Counted from the stretch's first letter, positions 50,623-62,753 are shown. The stretch: 64,000 bases of DNA from Dothistroma septosporum (GCA_002236755.2 NBZP02000013.1:867550-931549), one strand, 5' to 3'. Made by a program: numbers and translations. The notes: generated by a model not told the origin, from the letters alone.

Positions 50623-52391
50623 CCAAGAGCAGAGGTTCGGCAAGTGAGAGTTCACTGAATCACGGGTCTTTGGATGCTCCATTGCCACTTTGTGGCCGTC
50701 AAGCCGCATTGTGTGACACAGCTCGTGAGAAGTGGTGCGCGATCGACCTCAGTCATGTTGTTCACTGTCGAAGCTTGCTTCGACGAGTGAGGGACCTCTT
50801 GAGGGCATCATGTCACCATTATACGTGACATGTATGCCTCACAGCGAAGCAAGCTATCAGGCCAGGCACGAAGCATTATTTGTGTCGATATGTCTTGCAT
50901 CAGAAGCGAATCTCTCACCGTATAAGCTCCAGTCGTGGCAGTACCTTGAGCTGTCAGCGAAAGCAGGTCCAGTAGATCGAACATCTTTCACAAGGCTGAT
51001 CAGGTCTCGTCGATTGTAGCGCGAATGTGCTCTTTTCAGTCTCTGCTCCCAAGGGCTTCCTATGCGCGGTGGCTGTGGTCATCATAGCTGCTGCACGAAG
51101 GTGGCGCATACTCGACAAACGGCGAGCCGCACTCATTCGCACGACTCGACCATAGCACCGCGGCATCGGTACGGTTTCGATGTATTGAGATGAGTTGGCT
51201 CTGTGCAGTACCGGAGTTACGTGAGACCTGCAGGAGCAACTCAAATTCATACGAGATGTCAGCTGTCGCGCGTTCGCATAGCCTGAGCGAGCCACAGGAT
51301 ACTCAAATACCACCTAGCTTCCACATAGTACAATCGCGACATGCATCCTCACTCTATGCTGTCATAAAGCGTAACACGCACGCTCTGCACCGGACGGCTC
51401 TGGTTCAGCTTGAAGCAGCAAATATGTCGAATGTCTTGCTTCCCTGGCTCATGCACATCATCTTCAGTGACCATGCCATTCAGACCGCATCTTCTGTCAA
51501 ATTTCGTAAGTACTCGTGCTGCTTCAAGATGGGTCAGTTCCAGATGTCCTTGAAACTTTATGACCAACCTGAATTTCATTATGTCAGTGAGCAAGTACAT
51601 ACGATCCCATCACATTTCCCGCTATCTCTCTCCGTCCCATCTGCTTTGGACTCCCAAGCGACAGTGGGAACTCAGGCCACTCGATATGCGTCCGTTCCAC
51701 TCGATCTGACCAGCTTTCCCTCAGCTTTCCCGATTCCATAGAGCAATAATGGATTACGCGGACGTCGAGTCGAACCGGAAGCGCAGCAGGGCATCTGACT
51801 TCGGTCAATTACACGCACAATATGTTCGGCGCGCTTTGCGGCCCCTCGACCGCATTGCTTCTCTCCCGAAGCTCTCAGAATATCCCTTGGCAATGATGCG
51901 GAAGGCCAAGGAGACGCTAAACACCGACAGTCGTCTTGGTGGGACATAAAACAGCAAGCATGAACGAGACGAAGCCTGCCCAGATGAAAAGGGAGCGGAA
52001 GCATCGTGACCAAATGTACGCATTGTTATATTTGTCAGACTGCTTCTGCCCCTTAAAATTTGCCTCATGGCACACATCGTTCTCTTCCTGTCACATTACC
52101 GTGCTCAAAGGACCTCTATCGATGCATCAAAAGCATCAATGCCCTCGCATTACTGCCGTGATACGAAGATGGAGTCTTTAATGATCACAGTAGTCGGAAT
52201 ATGATGACTCCTTAGCGCGAGAGATCGGCGACCAATTTTAGGTTGGCGCCACGATCTCGGTGCCGCGGTCCAGCAGACACGCCGCGCGACTCGAGAGCGT
52301 GAACAACACCTTTCAACATCATTTCGGCTCCGCCATGTCTGATCAACATTGATGCGTTGGCGAATGCAAACCAACGATCTCATGAGAAGCA
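50623..52391. other. gene-poor interval upstream of the acyltransferase
   Basis: 1.77 kb. A frame of 183 codons at 51190-51741 lacks domain signatures and has poor composition, so I do not call it. Confidence 0.4.
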
Positions 52392-53852
52392 ATGGCATCA
52401 TCCTCTCGGCTTGAGGCCGAACTGCACGAGTTCAACGAGAAGAGCCTCCCACAGCATAACCAGGACATCCGAGACGAAGACCCTCTCAATGCCGCGCATC
52501 AAGATGCCGCGCTATCGCGAGACTCACCCGCCAACACAGCGAAGCCACGAAATACAGACTTCCTGACTGGACTCCGTGGCCTCGCAGCCTTTCTCGTCTT
52601 CTTCTATCACCACCTCTCCTGGTTTTACGACCCACGAGATGACCTCCTTTTCGGATACGGAGCTGGACCCAACGGCCTTCGGTCGCTCTTTCAACTGCCT
52701 TTCTTTCGCGTCTTCTTCACGGGCGGCAATGCGGCAGTCGCGATTTTCTTCGTGCTCTCTGGGTATGTCCTATCCATATCGCCGTTGAGGAAGCTGCGCG
52801 ACGGGCAGCTTCAGAAGACGTATACCAGTCTATTATCGTCCACGATCCGCCGTCCCTTCCGCCTGTTCATCCCACCTGTTGGCTTCAGTCTGATCTTCGC
52901 GCTCTGGATGCAAGCACCTTTCGGTCTCGCACCGAAGTTAGGATATCCTCAACCGGAGGCGAACATCTTTGCGGAGCTGTCACGCTGGGTCTGGGAGATC
53001 ACTCGCCTCATAAACCCCTTCGTCGGCCATGGTCAGCAAGATCACTGGTTCGTCTACAACCCACCGGCCTACACAATCGCCACAGAATTCAAAGGCTCCA
53101 TCATCGTCTTCGCCCTCCTCGCCCTCTACAGCCGCGTTCCGCCTAGCATCCGAATGGCCCTCTTCGTCGTAACGGGACTCATATCCATGGGTACATACCA
53201 ATGGTCGACCGCCTGCTTCATGTGGGGCGTCACCCTCGCCATGAACGACCAAGAACATTACGATCACCACCTTCTCCCTCGACACATCTCAGATCTCGGC
53301 AAACAAGTCTTATACCACGCTTCCTTCTTCTCCGGCTGGTTCCTCCTCTGCCAACCGGCCGGGATCCGCGAACTTCAAGTCTCCGCGAACACGTTCGGCT
53401 TCGGCTTCTTAACCCACTTGATCCCAACACAATACGCCGAGAACGAATACTGGCGCTGGTGGCAATCGTGGGGCGCGCTGCTGCTCGTTTATGGTGTTCT
53501 ACGTATCAGCTGGCTGCAGCGCTTCTTCTCGACAAAAGCGCTGCTGTACCTAGGTCGTGTCAGTTTCTCACTGTATCTGATCCACATGCCTATGATCTGG
53601 ACGCTGAGCGACAAAGTCTACCGAACCTTCGGCAGACAGGTACAGCCGGACATCACCTCCAGGCTTGACAACCTATTCGTGATTCCAGACTTTGGCATTC
53701 ATGGGTTGACGACGAGATTTCTGGTCTCGTTGGCGTTCATCGTACCGTTGAACATCGCCATAGCGCATGTCGGAACAGTATACTTGGATGAGCCGAGCGT
53801 GACAGTGGGGAGGAAGATTGTCACGAAGTTGGGAATAGAAGGGAAGAGATAG
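52392..53852 (+). CDS. membrane acyltransferase, acyltransferase-3 family
   Basis: 486 aa, no intron. After a hydrophilic N-terminus of about 55 residues the family signature begins: DFLTGLRGLAAFLVFFYHHL, then FFTGGNAAVAIFFVLSGYVL and the SPLRKLRD loop. About ten hydrophobic helices follow, including FRLFIPPVGFSLIFALWMQ, GSIIVFALLALYSRVP and, near the end, ALLYLGRVSFSLYLIHMPM and VSLAFIVPLNIAIAHVGTVY. The R/H residues of the first helix pair (LRGLA, YHH) are those used by the family for acyl transfer. These integral membrane enzymes acylate sugars, sterols or secondary metabolites; the substrate cannot be read from sequence. The context gives no biosynthetic cluster. Confidence 0.9.
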   Translation: MASSSRLEAELHEFNEKSLPQHNQDIRDEDPLNAAHQDAALSRDSPANTAKPRNTDFLTGLRGLAAFLVFFYHHLSWFYDPRDDLLFGYGAGPNGLRSLFQLPFFRVFFTGGNAAVAIFFVLSGYVLSISPLRKLRDGQLQKTYTSLLSSTIRRPFRLFIPPVGFSLIFALWMQAPFGLAPKLGYPQPEANIFAELSRWVWEITRLINPFVGHGQQDHWFVYNPPAYTIATEFKGSIIVFALLALYSRVPPSIRMALFVVTGLISMGTYQWSTACFMWGVTLAMNDQEHYDHHLLPRHISDLGKQVLYHASFFSGWFLLCQPAGIRELQVSANTFGFGFLTHLIPTQYAENEYWRWWQSWGALLLVYGVLRISWLQRFFSTKALLYLGRVSFSLYLIHMPMIWTLSDKVYRTFGRQVQPDITSRLDNLFVIPDFGIHGLTTRFLVSLAFIVPLNIAIAHVGTVYLDEPSVTVGRKIVTKLGIEGKR

Positions 53853-53988
53853 GACAACATCGAGTTCAGACCCAAAAAGCAAGTGTACAGCAAAGGCCGT
53901 CCAAATAATCTTGTATAAATGATCAAAGGTATGTACACTAAGACATTATCATAACTTCATCACCTCTACCGATATCTCGACCTATCCT

Positions 53989-54732
53989 CTACGAAGGAAT
54001 AACCCCATTCGAAATCCTCTCATTGAAGAAATTCCCCGCCACAGGCTGTCCCAATCCTCCCTTCTTCGTGTATCCCAGAAGATCGAAGGCCGGCCTTACC
54101 TGCGCGCCAATCACGTTCGGCTTGTATCCAGCTGGCTCACGGTAAACCAGAAAGGTGTATCGATGCTGGTCGCCTGGGGACACCGGGGTCGGGGTCTCGA
54201 AAACCGTAGTGGTCTGCTTGTTGGCGCCGCCGACGCCGGAGACGTACCAGTGCAGGAAGTTAACGCGTGGTTGTCCGACGACGGGGAGGCCGTTGGGGCC
54301 TGGGACGTCTGGATAGACGAGGAAGAGGGAGTAGGCCTGGGTTGATTTGTCGCCTCAGGGGCGGGTGAAGACGACTTGGGGGGCTTCGGCGGTTTCTGGA
54401 GGGGCTTGTTCAGTGGGAATTGTCCTTTTTTGGTGCTGGTGTTGTTACTTACCGAGACTTGTGAATTGGTTGCCAAGGTCGACTTGCTTGGTGCCGAAAG
54501 TGGCCTTGATGGCGGCGACTGGGACAATGCTTGGGATCAGGGTCGGGACGACGCCGGATGCGGTGAAGGAAGACCTGACGCGGGCGGCGGATGCTGGGCT
54601 GATGCCAACGCCTTCGATTTGGACGTTGGAGCTCTGGCGCTTCTCGAGCTCAGCAGGGGGTGTCACAGCTGGTGCTGCCGGAGCGGCAGATGCCAGCGAG
54701 AACAGCAAGGTGGCGATGATGAAGTGCTTCAT
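53989..54732 (-). CDS. secreted PEBP-like protein with an in-frame TGA at 54355-54357
   Basis: Exon 1 (54453-54732) encodes a signal peptide (MKHFIIATLLFSLASAAPAA), a Kex2-like LEKR site and the start of a phosphatidylethanolamine-binding-like domain (FGTKQVDLGNQFTSL). Exon 2 continues it: YSLFLVYPDVPGPNGLPVVG, then RVNFLHWYVSGVGG, and ends at 53989. With the nearest acceptor (intron 54405-54452, 48 bp) exon 2 starts APPETAEAPQVVFTRP, a plausible PEBP strand, but then meets TGA before GDKSTQAY. Using an AG overlapping that TGA (intron 54354-54452, 99 bp) skips it and yields an intact 214-aa frame lacking the strand. So this is either an alternative acceptor, a recent nonsense allele or read-through. 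Function of fungal secreted PEBPs is largely unknown. Confidence 0.78.
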
Positions 54733-56669
54733 CTTAGGTGGTCTAGTGACTGGTGTCTTGAGCAGGGGGGGGGGGGGGGTGAAGTCGAGCAAGTCAGGAT
54801 CGTCTACCTTCCCACGACATTCTTATACAGCTCCCTGGCTACGGGCCAAAGGCTCTGCCCAGTACATCGCTGCGCTTTAGCGTGAATCGCAACGCAGATC
54901 CTGCAGCCGCTCACTGCATTTCGTGGATGTCCATCCTTTGCCTGCGGACTTTTTCCAGGGGAGACTGGAACATGCCTCATGCGATGCGAAAGTCAAGCAG
55001 GAACAAGATGCTGCAGCTACGCGCCACCTACTCACTGCCTCACTTGGCAATGCACCTCACAGTGAAGATGGCCAGTGAGAGCCACGCATGAGGTCCATGT
55101 TCGTGGGACGTAGACCCATTGACCAATACGATGATGTGCTGCCAGCGCCATGCGCAGAGCCAAGCGGGAGAGCCTCATAGCTTATTGACGCCGCTTACAA
55201 CGCTCTGCATGCTTGTGGGATGTGTGCGAACGCATTGTCCTCTTCAAGCAGTACACTGTGCAATCTACTATCTAGACGTGTGGTCGTCAAGGTGGAGACG
55301 CACGGCGAGCACCCCTCGCATTGATCAGTGCCCGCCCTCATATTCAATACTGACGTGCTTGGTATGCGAGTCGCAGATGTGCAGGAGTGAATGTTGTTCA
55401 AGGCTGCTTCTGTGGCCCGCGATACAAGACTTGATCGACATAACATTCCTGGTCAATCTTCGATGAGCCTTGTTGCGGGGTGCATGGATCTGCGGTAGGA
55501 CGGATTGAGGTCAGTCTACGCAATTCGGCGCGACCTCCGCATACATGTGTGACCACAGGAACGATCGACGACAGCTTGTTGAAGCAAGTACCTTCCGATG
55601 GAACACAGTATCTAAAGTTGACAAGTGGTCCTGTCTGCCCTGCGCACACTCAACGGCAAAGTAGACGCCCTCCATGGCCACTCGCCCATGTGCGCGCGAC
55701 GTCTGTAGTCATCGGAGTGACAGAGGTACATGGTTTGGACATGCCTTCACGATTCGATCGAACATGTGATGATGGCCCACCTCGCTCGCGCTGCAGGAGC
55801 TTTACATACGTACATGCACACACGTGCATGGACAGCTTGGAAGACATGGCAGTAGGAGCATGAGACGTCTCCGTCGCTCGTTATCGAAGCCACAAAAGCT
55901 GTGTCTTCGGCCGTTGCGAGATCACCGCGCGGGCACAACGGAAGTACCTCTACAAAGGGATATGCTCGGACGTACGTCTTATTGCAGTGGCCAAGCAGGC
56001 GAGCACGCCTCTCGGAACTGTCTTTCTACCACACCGCTGACGACCAGCACCTCACGCGAAGGCGTAGTCTACGCGATAATATGTCCGTTGTCGTCCGCGG
56101 ATGTTTGTAGGCAACCTCTCCCCCTTTAGATCTATCGATGGCCGCGTCGGACAGCTCGCGGGGAGAGGTAGCAGCATAGCGCTGGTCGCTTGGATGGAGG
56201 AGGACGGGTGTCTTGACCATCTAGATGCTGTTCCTCTCTAGATACGAAGTTGGAGATGCGGCCATCAAAGACGCGAACACGAAAGGAAGGGTTTGGATGT
56301 GGACGGGCAGCTGTTTGAGTCACGGTCCTGTTAGTACGTTCGCGCGGCTTGGCTCCCTCGAAATGTTTCAGCGACAGCCCGTGCGCCGAGGCGACCCTGC
56401 ATATCATATGCAGGGTACAGGGATCGAAACATCACCTTCAACATGTTCCATTCCACCGTCTTGTGGCCAGGAGATATTCCTGCTATCAACCGCAGGACTG
56501 CCATTTCCACAGGTGTACCCTCGCAGTATCATCTCCACCAAACGACAATGACCGGGTCCTGCCACTAGCCATCTCGCAACTGGAGGCCTCCTGTGGATCC
56601 GTGGTTGATGGAATGTGAGAACACTGTCCGAGCGATGCAGCACAGAACCTGGCGAACACGGATCTCACT
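54733..56669. other. gene-poor divergent interval
   Basis: 1.9 kb between the PEBP-like gene and the F-box-like gene, with the G-run listed next. No supported gene; many short frames on both strands. Confidence 0.45.
54765..54779 (+). repeat. 15-bp homopolymeric G run
   Basis: An uninterrupted run of 15 G, starting 33 bp upstream of the PEBP-like ATG (poly-C on the coding strand). Such runs are prone to length change and to sequencing error. Confidence 0.85.
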
Positions 56670-57773
56670 ATGTCGCCAAATCTTGTAGACATGAATATCT
56701 TGCAGCTTCCGGCCGAGCTGAGAGCCGGGATCCTCGAAGAACTCTTCATCGCAGGTACTTACCTCGCCGGAAAGGAGGTGTATGTCAATGAGCATTTTCG
56801 ATGCCGACAAATTGATCGCGAGACTCGCCGAGCTCTCAAGCGGTGGGCAGTCGTTCGTTTGGTATGTCACCGGTTCCAACTGGATGCCGACGAAGTCTTC
56901 TTCCGCCACTTCAGAGCCACTCGATTCATAGGAGCTCTGACCCCTTTGGAGTCAACTTGGAGTTCTGACGTCGCCAGCTTCGTCCTCGCCAATCTAAGAC
57001 ATCTCACCCTAGAGATGATTGTCGGGAATTCCACCATGATCGTCCTTCGCTTGGAGCTTCGCAAGTGCTTCGACACCTGGTCTTGCGAATGGAAGAACGA
57101 CGTCTATCATGACTTGGGGAAAGACGATATTGTCTCTGAGCGGAGGATGATTCGGTCCGGATTGTCGTTCATCGAATGCCTGCTGTCCCTTATAGCGCCA
57201 GGTGAAGGTCTCTGCTACGATGACATCGAGCATGTGAGGCAAATCATGGCGAGACAGTGTACCGTGGAGCCACCGAGTGTGCCGAACAGTGATTCTTGGG
57301 ATTTCGAGGACTATCCAGCGAGGTTCGGCGCAGGAGTAGAAACCTGCGCCGAAGCTACCTCTGAAGAGGAACCACCAGCAGTCGGCGAAGAGCAGGATGA
57401 GGAGGCTCCAATGTCCAAGAACAAGGTCGACAGCATTCTGGTAGAAGACGCGACCGTCATCCCGGCGCAAGAAAGTCCACAGCTAGCGTCCGAGACTCTG
57501 CATAGGCACCCCCCATTAACGTTGGAATTGCAAGGCAGGATTTACTTGGCACCCGCGCAGTCGAGCAAGAGTTTCGATCAAGATCTGGCCCTCCTTGAGG
57601 ATCATCAGCTCATTACGAAGTACAACCTGCAGCAAGTCCGGACCAGTGTGGTGCAGAAGGCACGCAGAGCGATTGGCGGGAGATGCAAGAGCTCGGCCAG
57701 AGCGTGCAGTTCCAGGATACTTGGAGCGGTATCGAGAGTATCGAGGACGGCTTCTTACTTGCAGACCGCCTAG
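56670..57773 (+). CDS. F-box-like hypothetical protein
   Basis: 367 aa in one frame. The N-terminus carries an F-box-like segment (MNILQLPAELRAGILEELFI, then WAVVRLVCHRFQLDADEVFF), a pattern common to large fungal families that recruit substrates to SCF ubiquitin ligases. The middle (VASFVLANLRHLTLEMIVGN) resembles the leucine-rich spacing after such F-boxes. The C-terminal third is acidic (ATSEEEPPAVGEEQDEEAP) and then basic Ser-rich. No other domain seen. The last 60 residues may be altered by an unrecognised intron. Confidence 0.6.
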   Translation: MSPNLVDMNILQLPAELRAGILEELFIAGTYLAGKEVYVNEHFRCRQIDRETRRALKRWAVVRLVCHRFQLDADEVFFRHFRATRFIGALTPLESTWSSDVASFVLANLRHLTLEMIVGNSTMIVLRLELRKCFDTWSCEWKNDVYHDLGKDDIVSERRMIRSGLSFIECLLSLIAPGEGLCYDDIEHVRQIMARQCTVEPPSVPNSDSWDFEDYPARFGAGVETCAEATSEEEPPAVGEEQDEEAPMSKNKVDSILVEDATVIPAQESPQLASETLHRHPPLTLELQGRIYLAPAQSSKSFDQDLALLEDHQLITKYNLQQVRTSVVQKARRAIGGRCKSSARACSSRILGAVSRVSRTASYLQTA

Positions 57774-58268
57774 TATACGCACCTCATAGTCACGTTGACG
57801 TCTACGCAAGCATGACACTTGCAGAAGCATAACCAGCTCGTAATGACTTGACGAAGAAATACACTCCAGGTCGGTATCATCTCATTTACTGATGATATTC
57901 TTTGCATCTCCCTCAACTTGCTTGTGTGTCCGCGAGTGTCTGAATAGACAGTGCTCCGTCCTTCACGAAGCGTCCATCAAGGGGTGCCTTCCCATCGTCT
58001 ATCGATGGCCGGCCAATTCTGTCCATGTAGTCTAATGTGGCGGACTCTGCTCAAGAGAGAACACACCAAGTCTCCACATCCTTTCCACCGGGTGCGCTCC
58101 AGAGTATATAGTGCACGGCTTGGACCTGCAGCTCGGAGAAGAATCTTGAAATGGCTTAAAGCTCGACGCCTGCCTACGGCGGCGAAATCTTCTGAGCTAC
58201 AGCGCGGTCTCCCTGGCTTAACAACAAGGCTACCGATCCTTTCGGCAACCAGGTTTCTCACCCGCCGC
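57774..58268. other. convergent spacer
   Basis: About 500 bp between converging genes; nothing recognised. Confidence 0.45.
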
Positions 58269-61200
58269 TCAGATCGACGGCAAGCCCCCCACTCTCCCAA
58301 ACGTCGTAATCCGGTACCTGTCCAACTCCCTCAAACACACCCCCGCCGCAACATATCGGAAACTCCTCAACTCACCCAACCTCTTATCCTTCAAGCCTTC
58401 CTTCCTCACGGCCACATCAAAACACGCCAATGCTCTGGGCAACGCTTCAATCTCACGCTCGTTGTAATGCAGGTCAATCAGATCGTCAAGATTACTGGCG
58501 GTCTTCATGGCCTCGTCGCCCTTTACGATTCGCATACAGGCGTACTCGGCAACGGTCTCGAAGCGTTCGCGCATTTGCGTGGATTGTTCGCGGAGAGGTT
58601 TACCCTGAGGACCGCCTTGGCGGCCGAGGATTTGGCCGGAGAAGATTTCGGCCTCGAAAAGAGGCGCGTGGGGCGAGGGTTCGTAGTCGTAGAGGAGGGA
58701 GAGGAGGGAGTCTTCGTAGCTGGGAGGGTGTTAGTGGATTTTGTACGAGTGCAGGGGAGGGCACTCTTACCTTGAGCGGATATTGGCTGCGAGGGTGAGG
58801 TGATGGTCGTAGAGAACACCGTATTGTGTTGCCCATTTTTTGACATACGCCAGCAGTACGCTCAGCAAATCGTCTTGCAGCGGTCGTGAGTTGATCTGGC
58901 GATTCTGGTTCTGCATGTTGTGAAGGAACTTGCCCTCGTCGATTGCTCGGTACAGGTGGCCCAAAGCTTTCTCGCTGCGGTAGAAACGTGTTCGGCGGCG
59001 CTCAGTGTCCAGCCCTTCGAATGCGTCATCTTCGCCATCATCGTCCTCTTCGAAGTCAAGAAATCCTCCATCAGACACAACGACTCGTGGACTTGGCGCC
59101 ATGAAGTCCGGCTTCACTCGTGTGTATCGAGGAATGTCTTTGATGTTGACAGGTATGCCAGTCTTGGAGAAGTCAACAGCTGTTGAAGCCATACCAGCGA
59201 GCTTGATACAATCAGGGTCAAGTACACCAGCCGATCGCTGATCAGCAAGCTGCAAGTGGGTGGTACAGATCATGCCCAGAACGTCTGACTCCATGAAAGT
59301 GACGAAGAAGTCACTCATGTCCTTGCGTACGACATCGCGATCAAGTTGAACAGCAGACACACGAGGATAGTCTGCTGGCTGGAAAGTTCGCATTGGCCTT
59401 AGCTTTGGATCCCAGATAATGTTGTAGAGATCACCGTCGAGGTCACCACCACCGAGCTGACTTGGTAGATCACGGTCGCCGTGCTTGCTGAAGACGACCA
59501 CATTCGATAAACGTTTCAAAGGCGAGGTCTGGGGCACGTCCACGGCATTGACGACCTGCATGTCGCCAGGATGTAGAGCCGGAGAGCGAGTGACGATAAT
59601 GTCGTTGGCCACTACGACCTTCTTCCCACCTTCAGCTTTCTCAGTGACCACATAAATTTCTCGTGGGCCAAGGTAGCCAGTCTCGTCCATGATGCCGTAG
59701 AGTGTCACGCCTTGCTCGACGGGAATGCGGCCCTTGTACTTGATGTCTCGTAGCTTCGCAACCACGGCCATCTCGACCACACTGTACATGAAGTGATCGT
59801 GGTGATAGTCAAGTCCGATCTGGCCGAGGTAGCGAATTAGTTCTGACATTCTTGTCGCTCTGCATGCTTCTGAGTCGTCGAGGAAGATGGCGGTATTGAT
59901 GCAAGACGCAGTCATCCGCTGAAGATGGACCATGGCAGCGTTCTGAAGGTCCATGAATGTGCTTATTGGAGTTCCAAGATCTTCCATCACCTTGATGAAA
60001 GGCCGGTTGAGCACCATTGGCAACGGTCGGAAGGCAGCACCGCAAATCTCTAGATCCCAAGTTGCAGCTGTCTCGTACTTCTTCATGTTGGGTCTGATCA
60101 TGAGTCGCTTTCCTGGCAGACGCGAATCCAACGCAACCATGCCTTTCGAACCTTGAAAACGAATCTGCAAAGCTGTTGGCTTCAAGAGCTTCTTGGAGCC
60201 GTACCGGCGATGCACGCTTTGAAGCAGCCTCTCTGAGATTGTGCCAACGCCATCGCTGAAGTCTCGACCATTGCGCTCGACGTTCGGCAGTTCGAAGACT
60301 TCTTCGGGACGCAACTTGACGGAAGCATTGGTATCGGTGAAGTTCTGGCCAATGCGAGCGGCGCACTTTGCCGGCACACGGATCTTGCTAAAGTCGCCAA
60401 GCTCCTTGATGACTTGCTCAGCGAAGACCAGACTGCCCTGCTTGCTTACCATAGGAGCTGAGAACCAGCAGGATTGGCTCCGAAGGGAAGAGTGGGAGAA
60501 CCCCAGGAACGAGAAGGCGCGACCACAGATTAGAACGCTTCCATCCAGAACACCCTTGAAGCGCATGTGGTAGATTTGTGATTGATCTGTCCGCGGATCG
60601 TGACGCATAGGACTACGGTCTTCATCCTGGAAGATGACCCTCACAAAGTGGTCCGTGGAGTGGTGGTAGCGTCTCAGCACACGATTCGTCGGCTCAGCAT
60701 CTGGCCCTTCAAGGTATGTTCCGGCAGGTGTTATGATGATCTTGTGGACAAGGTTGATGTGAGCATACCGCTTGGAAAGCTCGTAGGGATTGTCTGGTGC
60801 AGTCGTGTCGTAGGAAGCAGCATATGACTCCAACAGCTCTTCCAGTCTTGCAAGCGAAAAATCGTGAGCTTGCTCGGAAGGACCTGGTAGCACACGTTCT
60901 CGACCCAAGCGACCGAGAGCCGCCGATGCGGCGTCAAGCCCAAAAGAGTCGTGAAGCTGCGCGATCTTAGGTAGGAGACGCAAGACTTTACCCGGCGCCA
61001 ATATGCCATTTCTTGCCAGCTTGTCGACTTGGTACCGCAGACCAAATGGTCTCCGACCAAATCTCTTCGTGTCAGCGAGCTCGTGATTGAGCTTGACGAA
61101 AGATTCTTTCAACGTTTGCTGTGGGTACTGTGATGTTGTCTTTTGGGCCACGACCGGACACATCCTCCGATTACGGCTAAGCAGACTTCGAATATTGGCG

Positions 61201-62027
61201 ATGAGCTTCTTGTCTTCGAGGTAGATCCGGTACACGAAGCACGATGCGGCCACCTGAGCATGAGCATGATCAATAGCGGGTAGTCGTGTCTTCTTGGTCT
61301 CTTGACGTTTGGGGGCACCAGGCCCCACGTGGAGGGCGGCCAGAGCGGCGGAGAGCATGTCTGCTACCTTCACTTCGTAGAACTTCGGAGCAACAGCCAT
61401 GTTGAATGTGATGGAGGCATCCTCGTATGTGCCGAGGACGATGTCGGTGCAGTCGTCATAGTTGATGTCCACGCGGCACTGATCACCACCGACATCACCC
61501 ATCATGACGATGGCCTCCTTGAGACCGAAGGACACATGGCCGTGATGGCGATAATCCGTGAAGTGTGAGATGAACGTCAGCTGGGATGCCTTGCTCTTAT
61601 CGTTGGTGTAGTCAAAGACGCCGCATTGCAGGCCCGCCACGCTGAATCGAGTGGTAGCCTTGACGGATTGAGTTCTTTGAGCCTCGCCTACAATCTGCCT
61701 CGCGCGCTGCGATTTGTCGAACAGTATCGCCTGCAGAGAAATGTCGCTCGGGTCGTTCCTCGCTTTCATACATTGGACATTGCGATTGTCCCACGTGAGG
61801 TTCAGTGGGGCTCGGAGATGTGGTGGAGCATGGATGGGCACACCATATTGCTGGAGGAAGCGCTGCCCGGCGAAAGTGTCAAGAACGGTGATGATGGCAT
61901 TCGGCTTGTCGCCCAGCTTCTCCACGTGATAGTCGGTGATGCCACATGCCTTTAGAGGTCCGCTGAAGTAAAAATCGAGTTGTTTTTGGGTGGCATGAGT
62001 CGGTATGTGGCGGACGAAGATGTCCAT
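58269..62027 (-). CDS. cellular RNA-dependent RNA polymerase of the RNA silencing pathway
   Basis: Two exons, 58771-62027 and 58269-58719, with a 51-bp intron; 1235 aa. The N-terminus (MDIFVRHIPTHATQKQLDFY) resembles an RRM-like fold found in eukaryotic RdRPs. The RdRP core spans roughly residues 330-950: DGVGTISERLLQSV, LQIRFQGSKGMVALDSRLPG, and the catalytic loop GGGDLDGDLYNIIWD with Asp862, Asp864 and Asp866 (the DxDGD signature). The joined C-terminus reads AANIRSSYEDSLLSLLYDYE and ends GRVGGLPSI. Such enzymes convert aberrant single-stranded RNA to dsRNA for Dicer in quelling or meiotic silencing. Length and N-terminus look closer to the SAD-1/RRP-3 types than to QDE-1, which is inference. 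All catalytic residues are intact. Confidence 0.95.
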
Positions 62028-62753
62028 GGCTTGGTGTGGGAGGGCAGACTAGGCCGCCAGGAGGGTGACGAGGCTGTTCTGAAGGTCAGGCCGGCAGTGT
62101 CAGTGTTCTTGCTGGTGCCTGCGAGATGATAAGTGCCGAAGCTGCGCGGCGGCTCAAGTCAATGCCAAACGCAGTCTCGAGACCCACATGTAAACGCCGT
62201 CGTCAGGTCAGGCCAGCTCAGGTATAGCCCCTTGCCGCCGGACGGGCTTGCACGAATAGATGCGAGCAGTCGGCTATTTTTCAGACGGATGCTCGGTTTT
62301 GGTACATGTATGCACGGCAGAGGCACTGTGGTCCGGTGAGACACGCTTTCCTCCACGTCGCCTTTGCTCCCAGCAGAACGTTACCCGGCGGCGCGACTCC
62401 GCCGCTCAGCAAGGAGGAGCACAGATGTGACCGCCAGACCCATCGACTTACGGTGAATGATCGTGAGCTGTCACTCGCAAGGGGAGAGAGAGAGAGAGAC
62501 TCGAGCGAGTTCCGGGCATGACTGAGGTCGCGCAGAGAGCGGAGGGCAGCATGGAGCATCCGAGCATCCTTGCACGCGCTCAGACGCCTCAGACGCCAAG
62601 AAAGCGGGCAGGATCAAGCTCGGTAAATCTTCGGATCCAAACACGTCAGGGCAGGAGCTCGATTCCAAGGAAGGACTGAGGCCGAACACCTTTCATATTG
62701 CATCTGCCTTTTGGGTGTGTGACAACCGTCTGCCTTGGACCGGCACATACACT
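62028..62753. promoter_or_regulatory. divergent promoter, RdRP / RINT1-like gene
   Basis: 726 bp separate the two starts. It includes a GA-rich run (gagagagagaga near 62487) but no convincing TATA. Confidence 0.5.

Noticed and set aside
51190..51741. 183-codon plus-strand frame
   Set aside because: Natural start codon but composition is unlike neighbouring proteins and no domain or signal is visible.
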